From: Vibrio cyclitrophicus
Lineage (GTDB): Bacteria; Pseudomonadota; Gammaproteobacteria; Enterobacterales; Vibrionaceae
DNA length: 64,000 nt
Assembly: GCF_024347435.1 (NCBI RefSeq)
Contig: NZ_AP025481.1
Coordinates: forward strand, 496,001 to 560,000
Reading direction: 5' to 3'
Shown here one piece after another: positions 47,073 to 56,540 of this stretch (position 1 is its first letter; every line of letters begins with the position of its first letter). The notes under the pieces were generated by a model that saw nothing but the letters and a program-made list of their open reading frames with translations, was not told where the DNA came from and made no database searches. The position numbers and the translations under genes were made by a program.

Positions 47073-48497
47073 GTATATCGATTCTCTAATGGATGCTGAA
47101 TGTGGACTTATCAGTAACATTCCAGATTCGATCTTGGAGAAATCTAAAATGTCGTTGATTAAGCTCAGCAGCAGTTGTGATGAGGTTTCGATGGTATCAA
47201 CGTAATCGCGTTGTGTTGGTGTTAGTGGGGTATCAGCCAGTATTTCTGAAATACCTATGACGCCATTGAGAGGTGTTCGAATTTCATGAGACATGTTGGC
47301 TAAGAAGCTGCTTTTCGCTTTGCTGGCTTGTATTGCGTGATCTTTCGCTTTTTCTGCGTCTTCTTTGGCTTGGGTTAGCTTTTCTTTAGCGTACTCTCTT
47401 TCGATGGTGAGTCGTTCGACCTGTTGAGCAAATAAACTGAGCTCATCTTTACCTTGAATGAGTTTTTGTAAAGAGGGGCGAGTTTGATCGTTTTCACTTT
47501 TTAAAAAGTTAAGGACGAGTCCAAGGTTGTTCGTCACTTGTCTCGCTAAGCTTAAGGTTAAACCCATAACAAGGGTAGCGAGTAAGGCTACGATGGAAAT
47601 AAACAGGGTTCGCTCCATTTGAGCGTCTGAAATCGCTTGGGCAACCTCTGTTTGGAATTCTTGCTTAATGACACCGCCAAGGCTTTGCAATAAGTTGAGT
47701 CGAGCACTCATGGCCTCTAGACCAACAGATATTTCTTGTGGAGTAAGTTGGCTGATGGCGTTCAGGTCAAGTAGAGCAGTTCGGATTTCTTGGCTTTGAG
47801 CAAAGACATCATTTCTAAACACTTCGACCATTAAAGATACCTGATGCTCATTGGCATTCAACGAAACAAAGCGTTCTAAAAACAGTTGCTGCCTTTCACT
47901 CAGAGTCTCGATTTGCTCTGCAAGTTCAGGATCGTATTCTTGGCTGCTTTGAAATATCTCAATCAGTGAGGTGCCCAGTTTGAACTCCTCGTTTGACCAA
48001 AACATTAACCATTCTAGCTGCTGCAATGCCGTGAGGTGTTGTTGAATTTCACGCTTGGTGTTTTCAAACGGGACCTTCTCGACTTCTAGCAATAATTGTT
48101 TGTATAAATCGCTCTGCCATTCGAGTGCATCCAACTTATCGTAACTGTCGATAGCTTGAATTGTCGAAAGTGTTGCTTCGCTGAAGTCAGCTACTAACTG
48201 ATTCATTTCATTTGAAGTATCTAAGAAAATGATTGGCGATAGGTTTTTTAATTCTGCTTTTACTTGGCTGCTTTGTGCTGCGAACTCTTCAGGGCTAGAA
48301 GCTGATGAGCTTCGATACAGGAGCGAAATATCTTGGAGGTAGGCAGATAGCTGACTGGTTCGTTCAAAATCGGTTAACTGAGTCGTCAAGATAAAAGCTT
48401 GTCTGCCTGCGAGAAAAAGCAGTAGTGAAACGGGAAGTAGAACTAAGCCAAAGAGTTTATGTTTGACTGAAAGGTTATTCCAGACCGTAATCGCCAT
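47073..48497 (-). pseudogene. Hybrid histidine kinase, N-terminal part, truncated by IS
   Basis: 475 host codons from ATG 48497 (MAITVWNN); translation then runs a few codons into the IS and stops at 47055. Helix 1 at about 17-36, a long helical periplasmic sensor to about 300 resembling nitrate/nitrite-sensor-type domains, helix 2 ([20 protein letters not shown]), a HAMP-like region, and a complete HisKA with [16 protein letters not shown]. The ATPase domain and both receivers are on the other side of the IS, so the product cannot autophosphorylate by itself. Confidence 0.88.
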
Positions 48498-48513
48498 ATA
48501 AGGATCCATCCAA

Positions 48514-48533
48514 CTGTTTTTATATAAAAACAG
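48514..48533. promoter_or_regulatory. 20-bp perfect palindrome upstream of the hybrid kinase
   Basis: CTGTTTTTATATAAAAACAG reads the same on both strands and lies 17 bases before the kinase ATG. It could be an operator for a dimeric regulator or an AU-rich leader hairpin. Its half contains TATAAAAAC, which recurs upstream of other genes in this window. Confidence 0.5.
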
Positions 48534-48711
48534 TAGAATAAAAATGCCGATATGGAAACTTTGAGACGGTATATTTAATGGAAGTGTGGGAGGGGTATAA
48601 GTTCTTGTGATTCCAGAGCTTATTTTGAAAGGGATCCTATTTCTACTCGTTTATAGCGGTGGGTGGTTGGTTTATTCTATATGCTTATTGAGGAATAACT
48701 TTGAAAACAGT

Positions 48712-49086
48712 TTAGTGAGAGTGATTGTTGTCTTGATTTACTTCAAATAGAAGTTGTTCTAGCGCCGTTTTAGCAGAAGGCTCTAGTGTCCAAATACCCA
48801 AAATTCTGTTTAACGCTGCTCGATAAACTTTGTTTTTGAGTAGGAAGGCGAGAGTACTTGTATCGTTATTTAGAACTTGTGTTTGTATTACGGTCAGTTC
48901 GGCTTTGTTTGCGATATCAATTTTCTGAAGATTGAAAGCGGGTAGGAATGCACACTCATACCAAATCTCAACGATTTCTCTAAGTTCGATCTCTTCTTCA
49001 GGCACATCGCAGCCCTGAAGTTGGTGGTTTTCAGGAATTGCGGATAAGTAAGCTACATCAAGCTTGTCTGCAACGAATGTGTACAT
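48712..49086 (-). CDS. Hypothetical protein after the secretion operon
   Basis: 124 aa, acidic, no signal peptide or membrane helix, two cysteines. I do not recognise a family. Coding is supported by RBS AGGGAAG before ATG 49086 and by its place in the same direction, 109 bases behind the last ABC gene of the adhesin-secretion operon. It could be an accessory cytoplasmic protein of that system or independent. Confidence 0.65.
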   Translation of the reverse strand: MYTFVADKLDVAYLSAIPENHQLQGCDVPEEEIELREIVEIWYECAFLPAFNLQKIDIANKAELTVIQTQVLNNDTSTLAFLLKNKVYRAALNRILGIWTLEPSAKTALEQLLFEVNQDNNHSH

Positions 49087-49195
49087 TTGCTTCCCTGTTA
49101 AACGTAATTTGAGACCGAATCATCTCTCTCACTTATGGTTTTGTCAATTATATCCATTTATCTAACGAGTAATTTGTGAATAAGCGTCGTTGTAG

Positions 49196-51334
49196 TTAAC
49201 TTAAACTGTTTAAGTATTTGTCTGTTAAGCCAAAATATTTTAAATTGCCATCTAGTTCCAGAACCAAACTCATGTTGGAAGTGGCGATCAAACCGGGGTC
49301 ATTGGTTGAAAAAATGACTGTTTTGTTCAACAACTTATCGCTGAACAAGCGGTTAAAATACTGCGAGTTTTCATTTTCCGCTCCGTTGAACGGTTCATCA
49401 ATGATGATCAGAGATTGCTCACAGTTACCTAAACCAAGCGCTAAACGCAGCTTTTGCTGAATGCCGTTGGGAAGACTTTTGCATTTGTCCACGTTTAACT
49501 GAGTAGCTAAACCTTCCGGGAGCCATTCATCTAATTCGAAGAAGCTCACCATCTCTTGCATCTTCTCTGTTGGAATGAGTCCGTTATGCAGAATGAAGTT
49601 GGTTTCTAGCGAACCTTCGAAAATATGTAAATTAAAAGGGATGTAGTTTATCGATGTGCGATAGCGGTAGCTGTTGAACTGCTTGATGTTGTAACCATCG
49701 ACAGACACTGCGCCCTGATAGCGATCTTCTAGCCCCGCAATGATGGAAATTAGCGTCGTTTTTCCACAGCCAGTTGGGCCACAAATGACGACTTTTGCGC
49801 TTGGGGGTATCTTGAACCCCAAGTTGGTTAAGCCGGTTGCTGCGCCTGTGTAACGATGACTTACACCGCTGCCCACAATACTGCCTTGGAACAGGCGAAT
49901 AGGTGGGCTCTTCTCCAAAGTCAGCTTGTCATCATTCATCGACATTAAATTGTTGATTTGTGCCGATGACGCCTTTATGGATTGAAACTTAGAAATTGAA
50001 TTATAGATACCCATGATCGGGCCTAATGCTTTCCAAACCAAAATAACGGTGGCTAACATGGCACCCGCGTCAGAAGTGCCTTCCATTACACCGATTACAG
50101 CGGTCACAATACTTGCAGTACCAATCACCTGTATCAAACTGCCGCCAGCGGCCTGAATCTTACTGTTAGTCACGGCAACATTCTCGGCATCGTTGGAACT
50201 TTGCATATGTGAGGCACTAAATCGAGATTGAACGACACGAAGTAAAGGTAGCCCTTGGATAGTCTTGATACCACGCAGGATTTCATTCCATTGGTACGAG
50301 ACCATCGCATTGGCGCGCGAGCTTTTAGATGTGGCTTGCGAGTAGATATAGCGTGAGTAAACACAGAACACCAACATCAATATTAAGCCGCCCATTACCA
50401 CGAGAGCAGCTGTGCCAGACATCAGGGCTATCGCGATGATAAACACAATCACAAACGGCATATCAAAGTAGCTGAGGGTCGATTCTGCTGTCACTAAGCG
50501 TCGGAAGGTATCGATATCTTTCAAACGAGCCAATTGTGACGAGACCCCTGCGGTTGATGTCATCGCGTACGGCAACCAAAGAAGCTTCGATATTACGGCT
50601 TGGGATATGTGTACCGCGAGATCTTTACCGGAGGTGGCAATGATGTTGACTCGCATCTTCTTAAAGAAATACTCCGAGAAGCCAACAATCACAGCAAATA
50701 AGGTTAGCCAATAGAGTGTTGCTTGAGAGCTAGAAGTAAGAGCGAAGTTATACACGCTCATAATAAAGAACGGCTGCAACGCACCTAGAATACTGATCAC
50801 GAAGCTCAAGATAATCAGGCTTTTGAGTTCATTGTTGTAACGATAAAAAGCGTATTTAATCCAATTACTTCTGTCTTGAGATTCCGGTGGTGGTTCTCGG
50901 AACAGACGAGAATATTCACTAATAGCAATCAGTAAACAGGGCTTTTTACACATTGGGTATTCAATGGTGTTGTTGTTTGTGTAATCAAACAACAGCAGCC
51001 TTCCATCTTTGGTGCCTAAGAAAATCGCACTTAGATTCTCTATTTCAATAAAGCATGGATGAGGGTGCTTATCGATATTATCGAGTGTCTTTAGCTTGGT
51101 CACATCACAGCGATACCCAAGGCGCTCGATGGTTGCTGTAAAGCTGTCGCCGTCTTTAGATTTTGGAATAAAAGCATCGCTGAGTATAGCAGGAGTGCCT
51201 TCCCATTCGAGTGCTATCAGGGTGTAGGCCAAACCACGAATAAGAGGAGATTGACTGTAACGTTCGTCGTATCCGCTAGATTCAAAATCCAAGACACGTT
51301 GTGGAACATTATTGAAGTCTACAAGGATACTCAT
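49196..51334 (-). CDS. T1SS-type ABC half-transporter 2 with degenerate NBD
   Basis: 712 aa. Residues 1-150 resemble the C39-like N-terminal domain of HlyB/LapB exporters without the protease Cys-His pair; six membrane helices (about 170-440); NBD from about 480. Walker A GPTGCGKT (519-526) and Walker B LIIIDEPF with E647 are intact. The Q-loop is YIPFN (F567 for Gln), the signature is LPNGIQQ instead of LSGGQ, and the H-loop is FSTNDP (N678 for His). It overlaps the other ABC gene by 4 bases (ATGA), so the two products probably form a heterodimer in the inner membrane. Confidence 0.87.
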   Translation of the reverse strand: MSILVDFNNVPQRVLDFESSGYDERYSQSPLIRGLAYTLIALEWEGTPAILSDAFIPKSKDGDSFTATIERLGYRCDVTKLKTLDNIDKHPHPCFIEIENLSAIFLGTKDGRLLLFDYTNNNTIEYPMCKKPCLLIAISEYSRLFREPPPESQDRSNWIKYAFYRYNNELKSLIILSFVISILGALQPFFIMSVYNFALTSSSQATLYWLTLFAVIVGFSEYFFKKMRVNIIATSGKDLAVHISQAVISKLLWLPYAMTSTAGVSSQLARLKDIDTFRRLVTAESTLSYFDMPFVIVFIIAIALMSGTAALVVMGGLILMLVFCVYSRYIYSQATSKSSRANAMVSYQWNEILRGIKTIQGLPLLRVVQSRFSASHMQSSNDAENVAVTNSKIQAAGGSLIQVIGTASIVTAVIGVMEGTSDAGAMLATVILVWKALGPIMGIYNSISKFQSIKASSAQINNLMSMNDDKLTLEKSPPIRLFQGSIVGSGVSHRYTGAATGLTNLGFKIPPSAKVVICGPTGCGKTTLISIIAGLEDRYQGAVSVDGYNIKQFNSYRYRTSINYIPFNLHIFEGSLETNFILHNGLIPTEKMQEMVSFFELDEWLPEGLATQLNVDKCKSLPNGIQQKLRLALGLGNCEQSLIIIDEPFNGAENENSQYFNRLFSDKLLNKTVIFSTNDPGLIATSNMSLVLELDGNLKYFGLTDKYLNSLS

Positions 51335-52917
51335 TGGTCACCTCCGGTAAGTTTTACGCGTTTGAGGCGGTGGTTAAGTTTGTCCATTTTATTGCTGGCG
51401 ATGATTAGGATTTTGTCATTGGCACGATAAGCTGTACTGGTTAGCACAACCCGTGCAAATTCCTCATCAAATACACAATCGATATCATCAAATATCAATA
51501 CACATTTACTGGCGAGCAGGGCTCGGACTAATAGCAGAGCATATCCAACTTGGCGAGAGAATGGATTGCGCATGTGCCCTTTGAGTTCTGTATAAAAACC
51601 GGCAGGAAGCCCGTCAATTTGCGCCTTGATGTTCATCGTTTCACACAGTGCAAACGCCGTGTTATTCAAGCTTGGTCGGAAACAGGTGAGATTATCGATA
51701 ATCGTCCCTTCTACGAACGAGCTTGTTTTATCAACCATTAGCACGCTGTTACGCCAAACGTTGTAATTGACGTCATTTAAAGGCGTGTCATTAATCATAA
51801 TGTCCAGTTTGTTATCGCTGTTCTGCCGCGTAATACAGTTGGCGAGATGAGTCTTGCCTGAGCCGCTTTTCCCTGTCAGTAAATAGGCTTGTCCGAGTTC
51901 GAATTCAATACGCTGTTTTTCTGAGTATTTAACAGAAATACGTTCTACTTCCGTTGTCTCATGTTGGTGTTCAACAGACGCTGCCAACTCAAGAAGCTCG
52001 GCGATACGTTGTATGTGGAGTTTGTTTAATTCCCAACGACTCGCGGTACGCATCACTTGTTGGTAGGGCGCGAAGTAACGGTTGGTCAGCATGATGATCG
52101 CGGCCATGATTCCTTGGCTTGATTCCATGTTGATAACGGCGGTTGCTAGTACTACAACAACGCAAGCAATGGAAAGCTGTTGGATGAGCGCCAAGATCAA
52201 GCCAAAGTTCGATTCAATCTGTTCGTATTTGATGTTCTCCACTTCACGCTCTTCGACCATTTGTGTCATCAGGCTTTCAACGCGGTATTCCATATTTCTC
52301 GCTTTGATATCTAGGGGGCTAGATATAATTTCAATGATTTTAGAAGTGGTTAATCCTTCTATATCGGACTTATTTTGTAGGCTGCCAATCTTTTGTTTAG
52401 AAAGGCTCCAAGCGAAAATGGCTAAGGTGAGCGAGGCAATCAGAAGCGTCACGCCAGCCCATATGTTGATTAGACCAATAATGAGGATGGTGATCACGCT
52501 GACAGCAAGGTTTATCAGGGCTCGAACTGATTCGCCGCCAAAGAAGGTTTTCAACTCAGGAATGGTTGAGATTCGTTCTAGGTATTCGCCCGGTTCTAAG
52601 CGGCGAAATTTAGAGATTTCAGCCAAACATATTGATTGGAACACCTTGTTGGTTAAGTTGGTCTCAAACTGCCTCATGATGACAGAGGAAATCTTTTCTT
52701 CCTGATTTTTCAGGTGGTAGTCGAGGAAGATAGAAATCAAGATAATCGCGAACAGCAAGAACAACGTGTCTTGTGCTTGATTGGGTAATACTCGGTCAAA
52801 AATGATCAGAATAGAAAAGGGCAACACCAAGCCAAACAGAGTGGAAATTATCGTAGAGAAAGTTAGATAACACTTATCTGCCGTATTGATCTTTTGAGAA
52901 AACTGCTCAGTTTGCAT
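51331..52917 (-). CDS. T1SS-type ABC half-transporter 1 with strongly degenerate NBD
   Basis: 528 aa, no N-terminal C39-like domain. Six membrane helices (about 18-290) and an NBD from about 325. Walker A GKSGSGKT (349-356) is perfect. The Q-loop Gln is D396, the signature region is NPFSRQ (451-456), Walker B is LIFDDID with D478 for the catalytic Glu, and the H-loop is IASNKM with N509 for His. So it may bind ATP but should hydrolyse poorly. RBS AGGAGG before ATG 52917; overlaps the TolC-like gene by 11 bases and the second ABC gene by 4. Confidence 0.87.
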   Translation of the reverse strand: MQTEQFSQKINTADKCYLTFSTIISTLFGLVLPFSILIIFDRVLPNQAQDTLFLLFAIILISIFLDYHLKNQEEKISSVIMRQFETNLTNKVFQSICLAEISKFRRLEPGEYLERISTIPELKTFFGGESVRALINLAVSVITILIIGLINIWAGVTLLIASLTLAIFAWSLSKQKIGSLQNKSDIEGLTTSKIIEIISSPLDIKARNMEYRVESLMTQMVEEREVENIKYEQIESNFGLILALIQQLSIACVVVVLATAVINMESSQGIMAAIIMLTNRYFAPYQQVMRTASRWELNKLHIQRIAELLELAASVEHQHETTEVERISVKYSEKQRIEFELGQAYLLTGKSGSGKTHLANCITRQNSDNKLDIMINDTPLNDVNYNVWRNSVLMVDKTSSFVEGTIIDNLTCFRPSLNNTAFALCETMNIKAQIDGLPAGFYTELKGHMRNPFSRQVGYALLLVRALLASKCVLIFDDIDCVFDEEFARVVLTSTAYRANDKILIIASNKMDKLNHRLKRVKLTGGDQ

Positions 52918-54331
52918 TACGACCTCCTGTTTTCAACGACTCAGTTGAGAGAAGGTGTTTAGGCACTAATTCTTGATTGTTTCGCCCTTCGATATCACTC
53001 ATTAATTGCATGATGCTTTCGATAGATTGAATCGAGAGTAAGCCTTTTGTTTGTTCGAGCTTGATGGTTTCGATGATGTAGTCGTATCGTGCGCTTTCAT
53101 AATCTCTTAAGGCGCTGAATAGCTTACTTTCTGCGGCAAGCAAATCGGTGATGGTACGGGTGCCTAACTGGTAAGCCCTTTGGATCCCTTTATAAGACGC
53201 ATAGTTGGCGCGAATGATGTTTTCGTAACTGCTGATAGATTGCGAGAAATCATTAATGTTGAGCACTGCAGTATTTACGCTGTTACGGGTGGTGTAAAGG
53301 GAGTCTTGGTAAAGCAGTTCGGTACGCTCGATGGCGGTCGATGATTTTTGATATCCGTAGTAATCAGAGCCACCAGACAAGATAGGAACGGCTAGATTTA
53401 AGCCAACGCTGGTTGAGTTACTTTCACCTGTCGCTGTGATGTCGGTTTTGTCGTAGTTATTGGCGTCATCATGACGATAATTGGCTGAAAGTGACACGGT
53501 AGGTAAGAAGTTCGAACCGCTTTCTTTTAAGCTTCTGCGGCTTCTCTCGACGTTTTTCTTCGCCACTAACAAGTCGTTGTTGAGCTTTAACGCTTGATCC
53601 ATGATAGAGCGTTGTTCGGTTTCGTTTATCTCTTTTAAAGGCACACTTTCGTATATGTCTTGTGACGGAGTGATAGGGTACTGAATCTGAATGGATAGCC
53701 CGTTGAGAATGACACGGCGATCTTTTTGCAAGGTTCTTAATCGATTCGACACGCCTTCTTTTTGAGCGATAACTTCGTACAGCTCACTGGCGGCTGTGTT
53801 CCCCAATTCTACGTTACGTCGCATCTGATGTTCACGAGTCTCAGACGACTTAAGTTCGACTTTGGTCGCTTTTATTTGCGCATTGTTTTTCAAATACTCG
53901 AAGTATTGAGAGCCGATTTCAGAAATGGTGCTCTGGATTTTGTTCTCGTGTTTAATCTCTTCGATATTAAAGTCGAGTTTTGCCGTGCCATATTTAAAAA
54001 TATCACCCAGATTGAATATCGATTGGGAAAGGGAAAGGCTGTAGCTGTTTGAGTTATAGCTAGAGGTTTCGTCGGGCACGCTTGATAACAAGGTTTCGTT
54101 TTCATTCCATGTGGTATCGGCTGCACCATTGAGTGAAGGAAGAAACTTAGATCGGCTGATCCCAATATTGTATTCGTTCTCTTCCACACCTTTATCACTG
54201 GCACGAAGAGACAGGCTGTTTTGCAGGCCGAGTTCTACTGCCTCAAGCAGGGTCGTCGCCGATGCTGAAGGTATCGTGCTGAATGCAAGCGCAGCCATAA
54301 TGCTGCTAGTTAAGTTTCTGTACCGCCACAT
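52907..54331 (-). CDS. TolC-like outer membrane efflux protein
   Basis: 474 aa with signal peptide (MWRYRNLTSSIMAALAFSTIPSASA). Shows the duplicated TolC architecture: TLLEAVELGLQNSLSLRAS at the N-terminus, the long helices, and the second-half repeat ERSRRSLKESGSNFLPTVSLSANY and AYQLGTRTITDLLAAESKLFSA. It forms the outer-membrane channel of the type I system. Its start lies inside the end of the preceding pseudo-kinase gene (26-base overlap), so the operon is tight. Confidence 0.92.
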   Translation of the reverse strand: MWRYRNLTSSIMAALAFSTIPSASATTLLEAVELGLQNSLSLRASDKGVEENEYNIGISRSKFLPSLNGAADTTWNENETLLSSVPDETSSYNSNSYSLSLSQSIFNLGDIFKYGTAKLDFNIEEIKHENKIQSTISEIGSQYFEYLKNNAQIKATKVELKSSETREHQMRRNVELGNTAASELYEVIAQKEGVSNRLRTLQKDRRVILNGLSIQIQYPITPSQDIYESVPLKEINETEQRSIMDQALKLNNDLLVAKKNVERSRRSLKESGSNFLPTVSLSANYRHDDANNYDKTDITATGESNSTSVGLNLAVPILSGGSDYYGYQKSSTAIERTELLYQDSLYTTRNSVNTAVLNINDFSQSISSYENIIRANYASYKGIQRAYQLGTRTITDLLAAESKLFSALRDYESARYDYIIETIKLEQTKGLLSIQSIESIMQLMSDIEGRNNQELVPKHLLSTESLKTGGRNAN

Positions 54332-56537
54332 ACTTGTTGATCACCTTGATGATTTGGTCGCTTTTGTAAGGTTTGCTGATCACGTAATCCATTCCGGCTT
54401 CAATACAAGCCTGGTGTTCATTACTGCTGGTCAATGCGGTTGCCCCTATGATGGTGCAAGGGCTTTTCTCGTTATCTTGTTCAAATTGGCGAATGCGTTT
54501 AGTCGCTTCAATGCCCCCCATACCTGGCATAATGCAGTCCATGAAGATGATGTCAGAACGTTTATTCATGAAGTGCTCCACTGCGTCAGCGCCATCGCCA
54601 ACCGTGTCTGGTTCATACTCTTGTTTGGTGAGGATTCGTTTAAGTAAGATCTGCTGAACTCGGTCATCCTCTACGATAAGGAACGAACTGTTCTCCATCT
54701 GCTCTTCTGATGCTTCTGCTTCCATAATGGTAAGTAAGTTCGGAATAAACTCGTAAGGAATCGCAGGGGAGTTGATGATCTTATCGACGAAGCTGTGACA
54801 CTCTTGTGCATGCTGAGTATTAGTTACTGACAGCAACAGCTTGGTATTTGGATGACTCTTAAGTTGAGATTTCACCGTTTTGCTCAGTGATGGCAGCTTG
54901 TTAGGTTCAAAGGTATCGGTCAGCATGATGGCATCGTACTCACCAAAGGTCTTCGCCGCTGAAAACAACTCATTTGCAGTGCGGATTTCAGTGATATCAA
55001 GCCCCAAGTTACTGAGCATTTTCTTCATTACATCGATACGAACTTGTGTATTGGCGCAAAGCAGTAAACGCTTGCCGTCGAAGCGTGTTTTCTCTGTATG
55101 GAAATTCTTAGCCTTGAGATCAAGCTCGATCTGAAAACGTTCTTGTGTACCCGATTGGAACCAGTGACTTTCGTAATAGCCGTAATCTTTTAAAACGCTT
55201 TTCGCTAAGTCGTCGGTGTTAGCGGTATGGTGCTTGTGAGCGCTCCAATGAAGCTTATTGAGCTTAGCTACAGATACATCCAACGTTGAAAGGAAGTTGA
55301 GATTGATGGTGACACGCGTATTTTCCATATCGGAAGCCGCGCCAGACTCTATCGTCACGAATAACTTCTTGTTTGATTTAAGTTGGATGGCGTTAGAAAG
55401 CTGCAGGAACAATATCCAGAATAAGCTGGTGGATTGGCCTTCAACACGGTTCGGCAAATTGTCAGAGATAAAGCAGTCAAGTTGACCTTCGTTTCTCTGA
55501 ACTTTGGCGCTGATATGAATCATCAATTCAGACAACACGCTCAGTAGAGAAAATTCTTTCGACTTACTTTCCGTACCCTGTGAAATCAATCGGTTATAGT
55601 TTTCTGCTAACTCAGACAAGGTACTACACGCAGAGGTAATATCCTTCGCCATCAATACGCCGTTTTCATCGGTTTCTTGAACCAGATATTGGACTCCACC
55701 GTTGATGGTGTTGGTGATTCCGCGAATCTCGTAACCAATCAGTGCGTAAAGCTGTTTGTAGAGATCATTATTGCGTTTTTGGTCTTCCAATTTACTAAAA
55801 ATCAGCTTGAGGTGAGAGTAGATTTGGCGTTGTTTGGGGTTGATGCTCACTTCATTAAGAAGCTCTTCGAGTCTTTGTAAATCGAGTTCCTTTAGCTCTT
55901 GATAGAGCGCATCAAACTCATAGTCGATTTCTCGCTCGTTAGAGCTGGATTTCTTCAGTTTCAACATGGCAACTGAGTTAGAAAAAACGGCAATCACGGC
56001 CAATATCATGACCACCATAAGCAACCAGACAAAGAACTCGTTTTTCTCTGACATTAAGTCGCTTGCATGGTTGTTAAACATGGTGCGGTAGTTGTCGTCC
56101 ATCTGCAGGTAGTTGTTCGTCAGCGACAGGTATAAGTCGAGTACGTCGTTGCGTGTTTTCGTACTGTCGGAAAAGCGATTGATAGCTAATTCAAGTTGGG
56201 TGTATTCAGTCGCGCCAACCAAACTAAATTCAGTTTTGTTCAAAGAAGCCAAAGACCTAAACTCATCGATTTCACTCTTCAAGGTAGAAAGGCTCAAGTC
56301 ACTGGCACTGCAATTATTGGCTTGTAAGCAGTACTGTAAGGTTTGGATGTCCAGTTCTATGGTCTGATTGAGCTTTTGGGCTTGTATCAGAAGTGGGGCG
56401 CTTTGCACTTGCGCAACCGAATCGACTTTCGACCAAGAAAAGTATAAATAGAAAGCGAGCGCCGCCAGTACCACGCTGAACAATATGCTCAGACGTAGAG
56501 CGGGTACGGAAATGTTATAAGAAGGTTTTCCGCTCAT
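54306..56537 (-). CDS. Membrane pseudo-histidine-kinase with C-terminal receiver
   Basis: 743 aa. Helices at about 15-33 and 168-188 with a periplasmic helical domain between. The region that should be HisKA reads LIGYEIRGITNTINGG, with Tyr (Y269) at the phosphorylated His position; the ATPase part lacks clear N, G1 and G2 boxes. A middle REC-like segment (KRLLLCANTQVRIDVMKKML) has no proper phospho-Asp motif. The C-terminal receiver is intact, IVEDD at its start and FMDCIMPGMGG with D667. It lies between the HlyD-like and TolC-like genes, so it probably regulates or senses export (inference). Confidence 0.85.
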   Translation of the reverse strand: MSGKPSYNISVPALRLSILFSVVLAALAFYLYFSWSKVDSVAQVQSAPLLIQAQKLNQTIELDIQTLQYCLQANNCSASDLSLSTLKSEIDEFRSLASLNKTEFSLVGATEYTQLELAINRFSDSTKTRNDVLDLYLSLTNNYLQMDDNYRTMFNNHASDLMSEKNEFFVWLLMVVMILAVIAVFSNSVAMLKLKKSSSNEREIDYEFDALYQELKELDLQRLEELLNEVSINPKQRQIYSHLKLIFSKLEDQKRNNDLYKQLYALIGYEIRGITNTINGGVQYLVQETDENGVLMAKDITSACSTLSELAENYNRLISQGTESKSKEFSLLSVLSELMIHISAKVQRNEGQLDCFISDNLPNRVEGQSTSLFWILFLQLSNAIQLKSNKKLFVTIESGAASDMENTRVTINLNFLSTLDVSVAKLNKLHWSAHKHHTANTDDLAKSVLKDYGYYESHWFQSGTQERFQIELDLKAKNFHTEKTRFDGKRLLLCANTQVRIDVMKKMLSNLGLDITEIRTANELFSAAKTFGEYDAIMLTDTFEPNKLPSLSKTVKSQLKSHPNTKLLLSVTNTQHAQECHSFVDKIINSPAIPYEFIPNLLTIMEAEASEEQMENSSFLIVEDDRVQQILLKRILTKQEYEPDTVGDGADAVEHFMNKRSDIIFMDCIMPGMGGIEATKRIRQFEQDNEKSPCTIIGATALTSSNEHQACIEAGMDYVISKPYKSDQIIKVINKYVAVQKLN

Positions 56538-56540
56538 TGA

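Noticed and set aside
52082..52705. 207-codon plus-strand frame inside ABC half-transporter 1
   Set aside because: It is antisense to a well-supported gene with membrane helices and Walker A; its Ile/Ser/Met-rich product is the usual mirror of a hydrophobic gene.
54111..54647. 178-codon plus-strand frame across the tolC-like/pseudo-kinase overlap
   Set aside because: It is antisense to two intact genes and has no recognisable domain.
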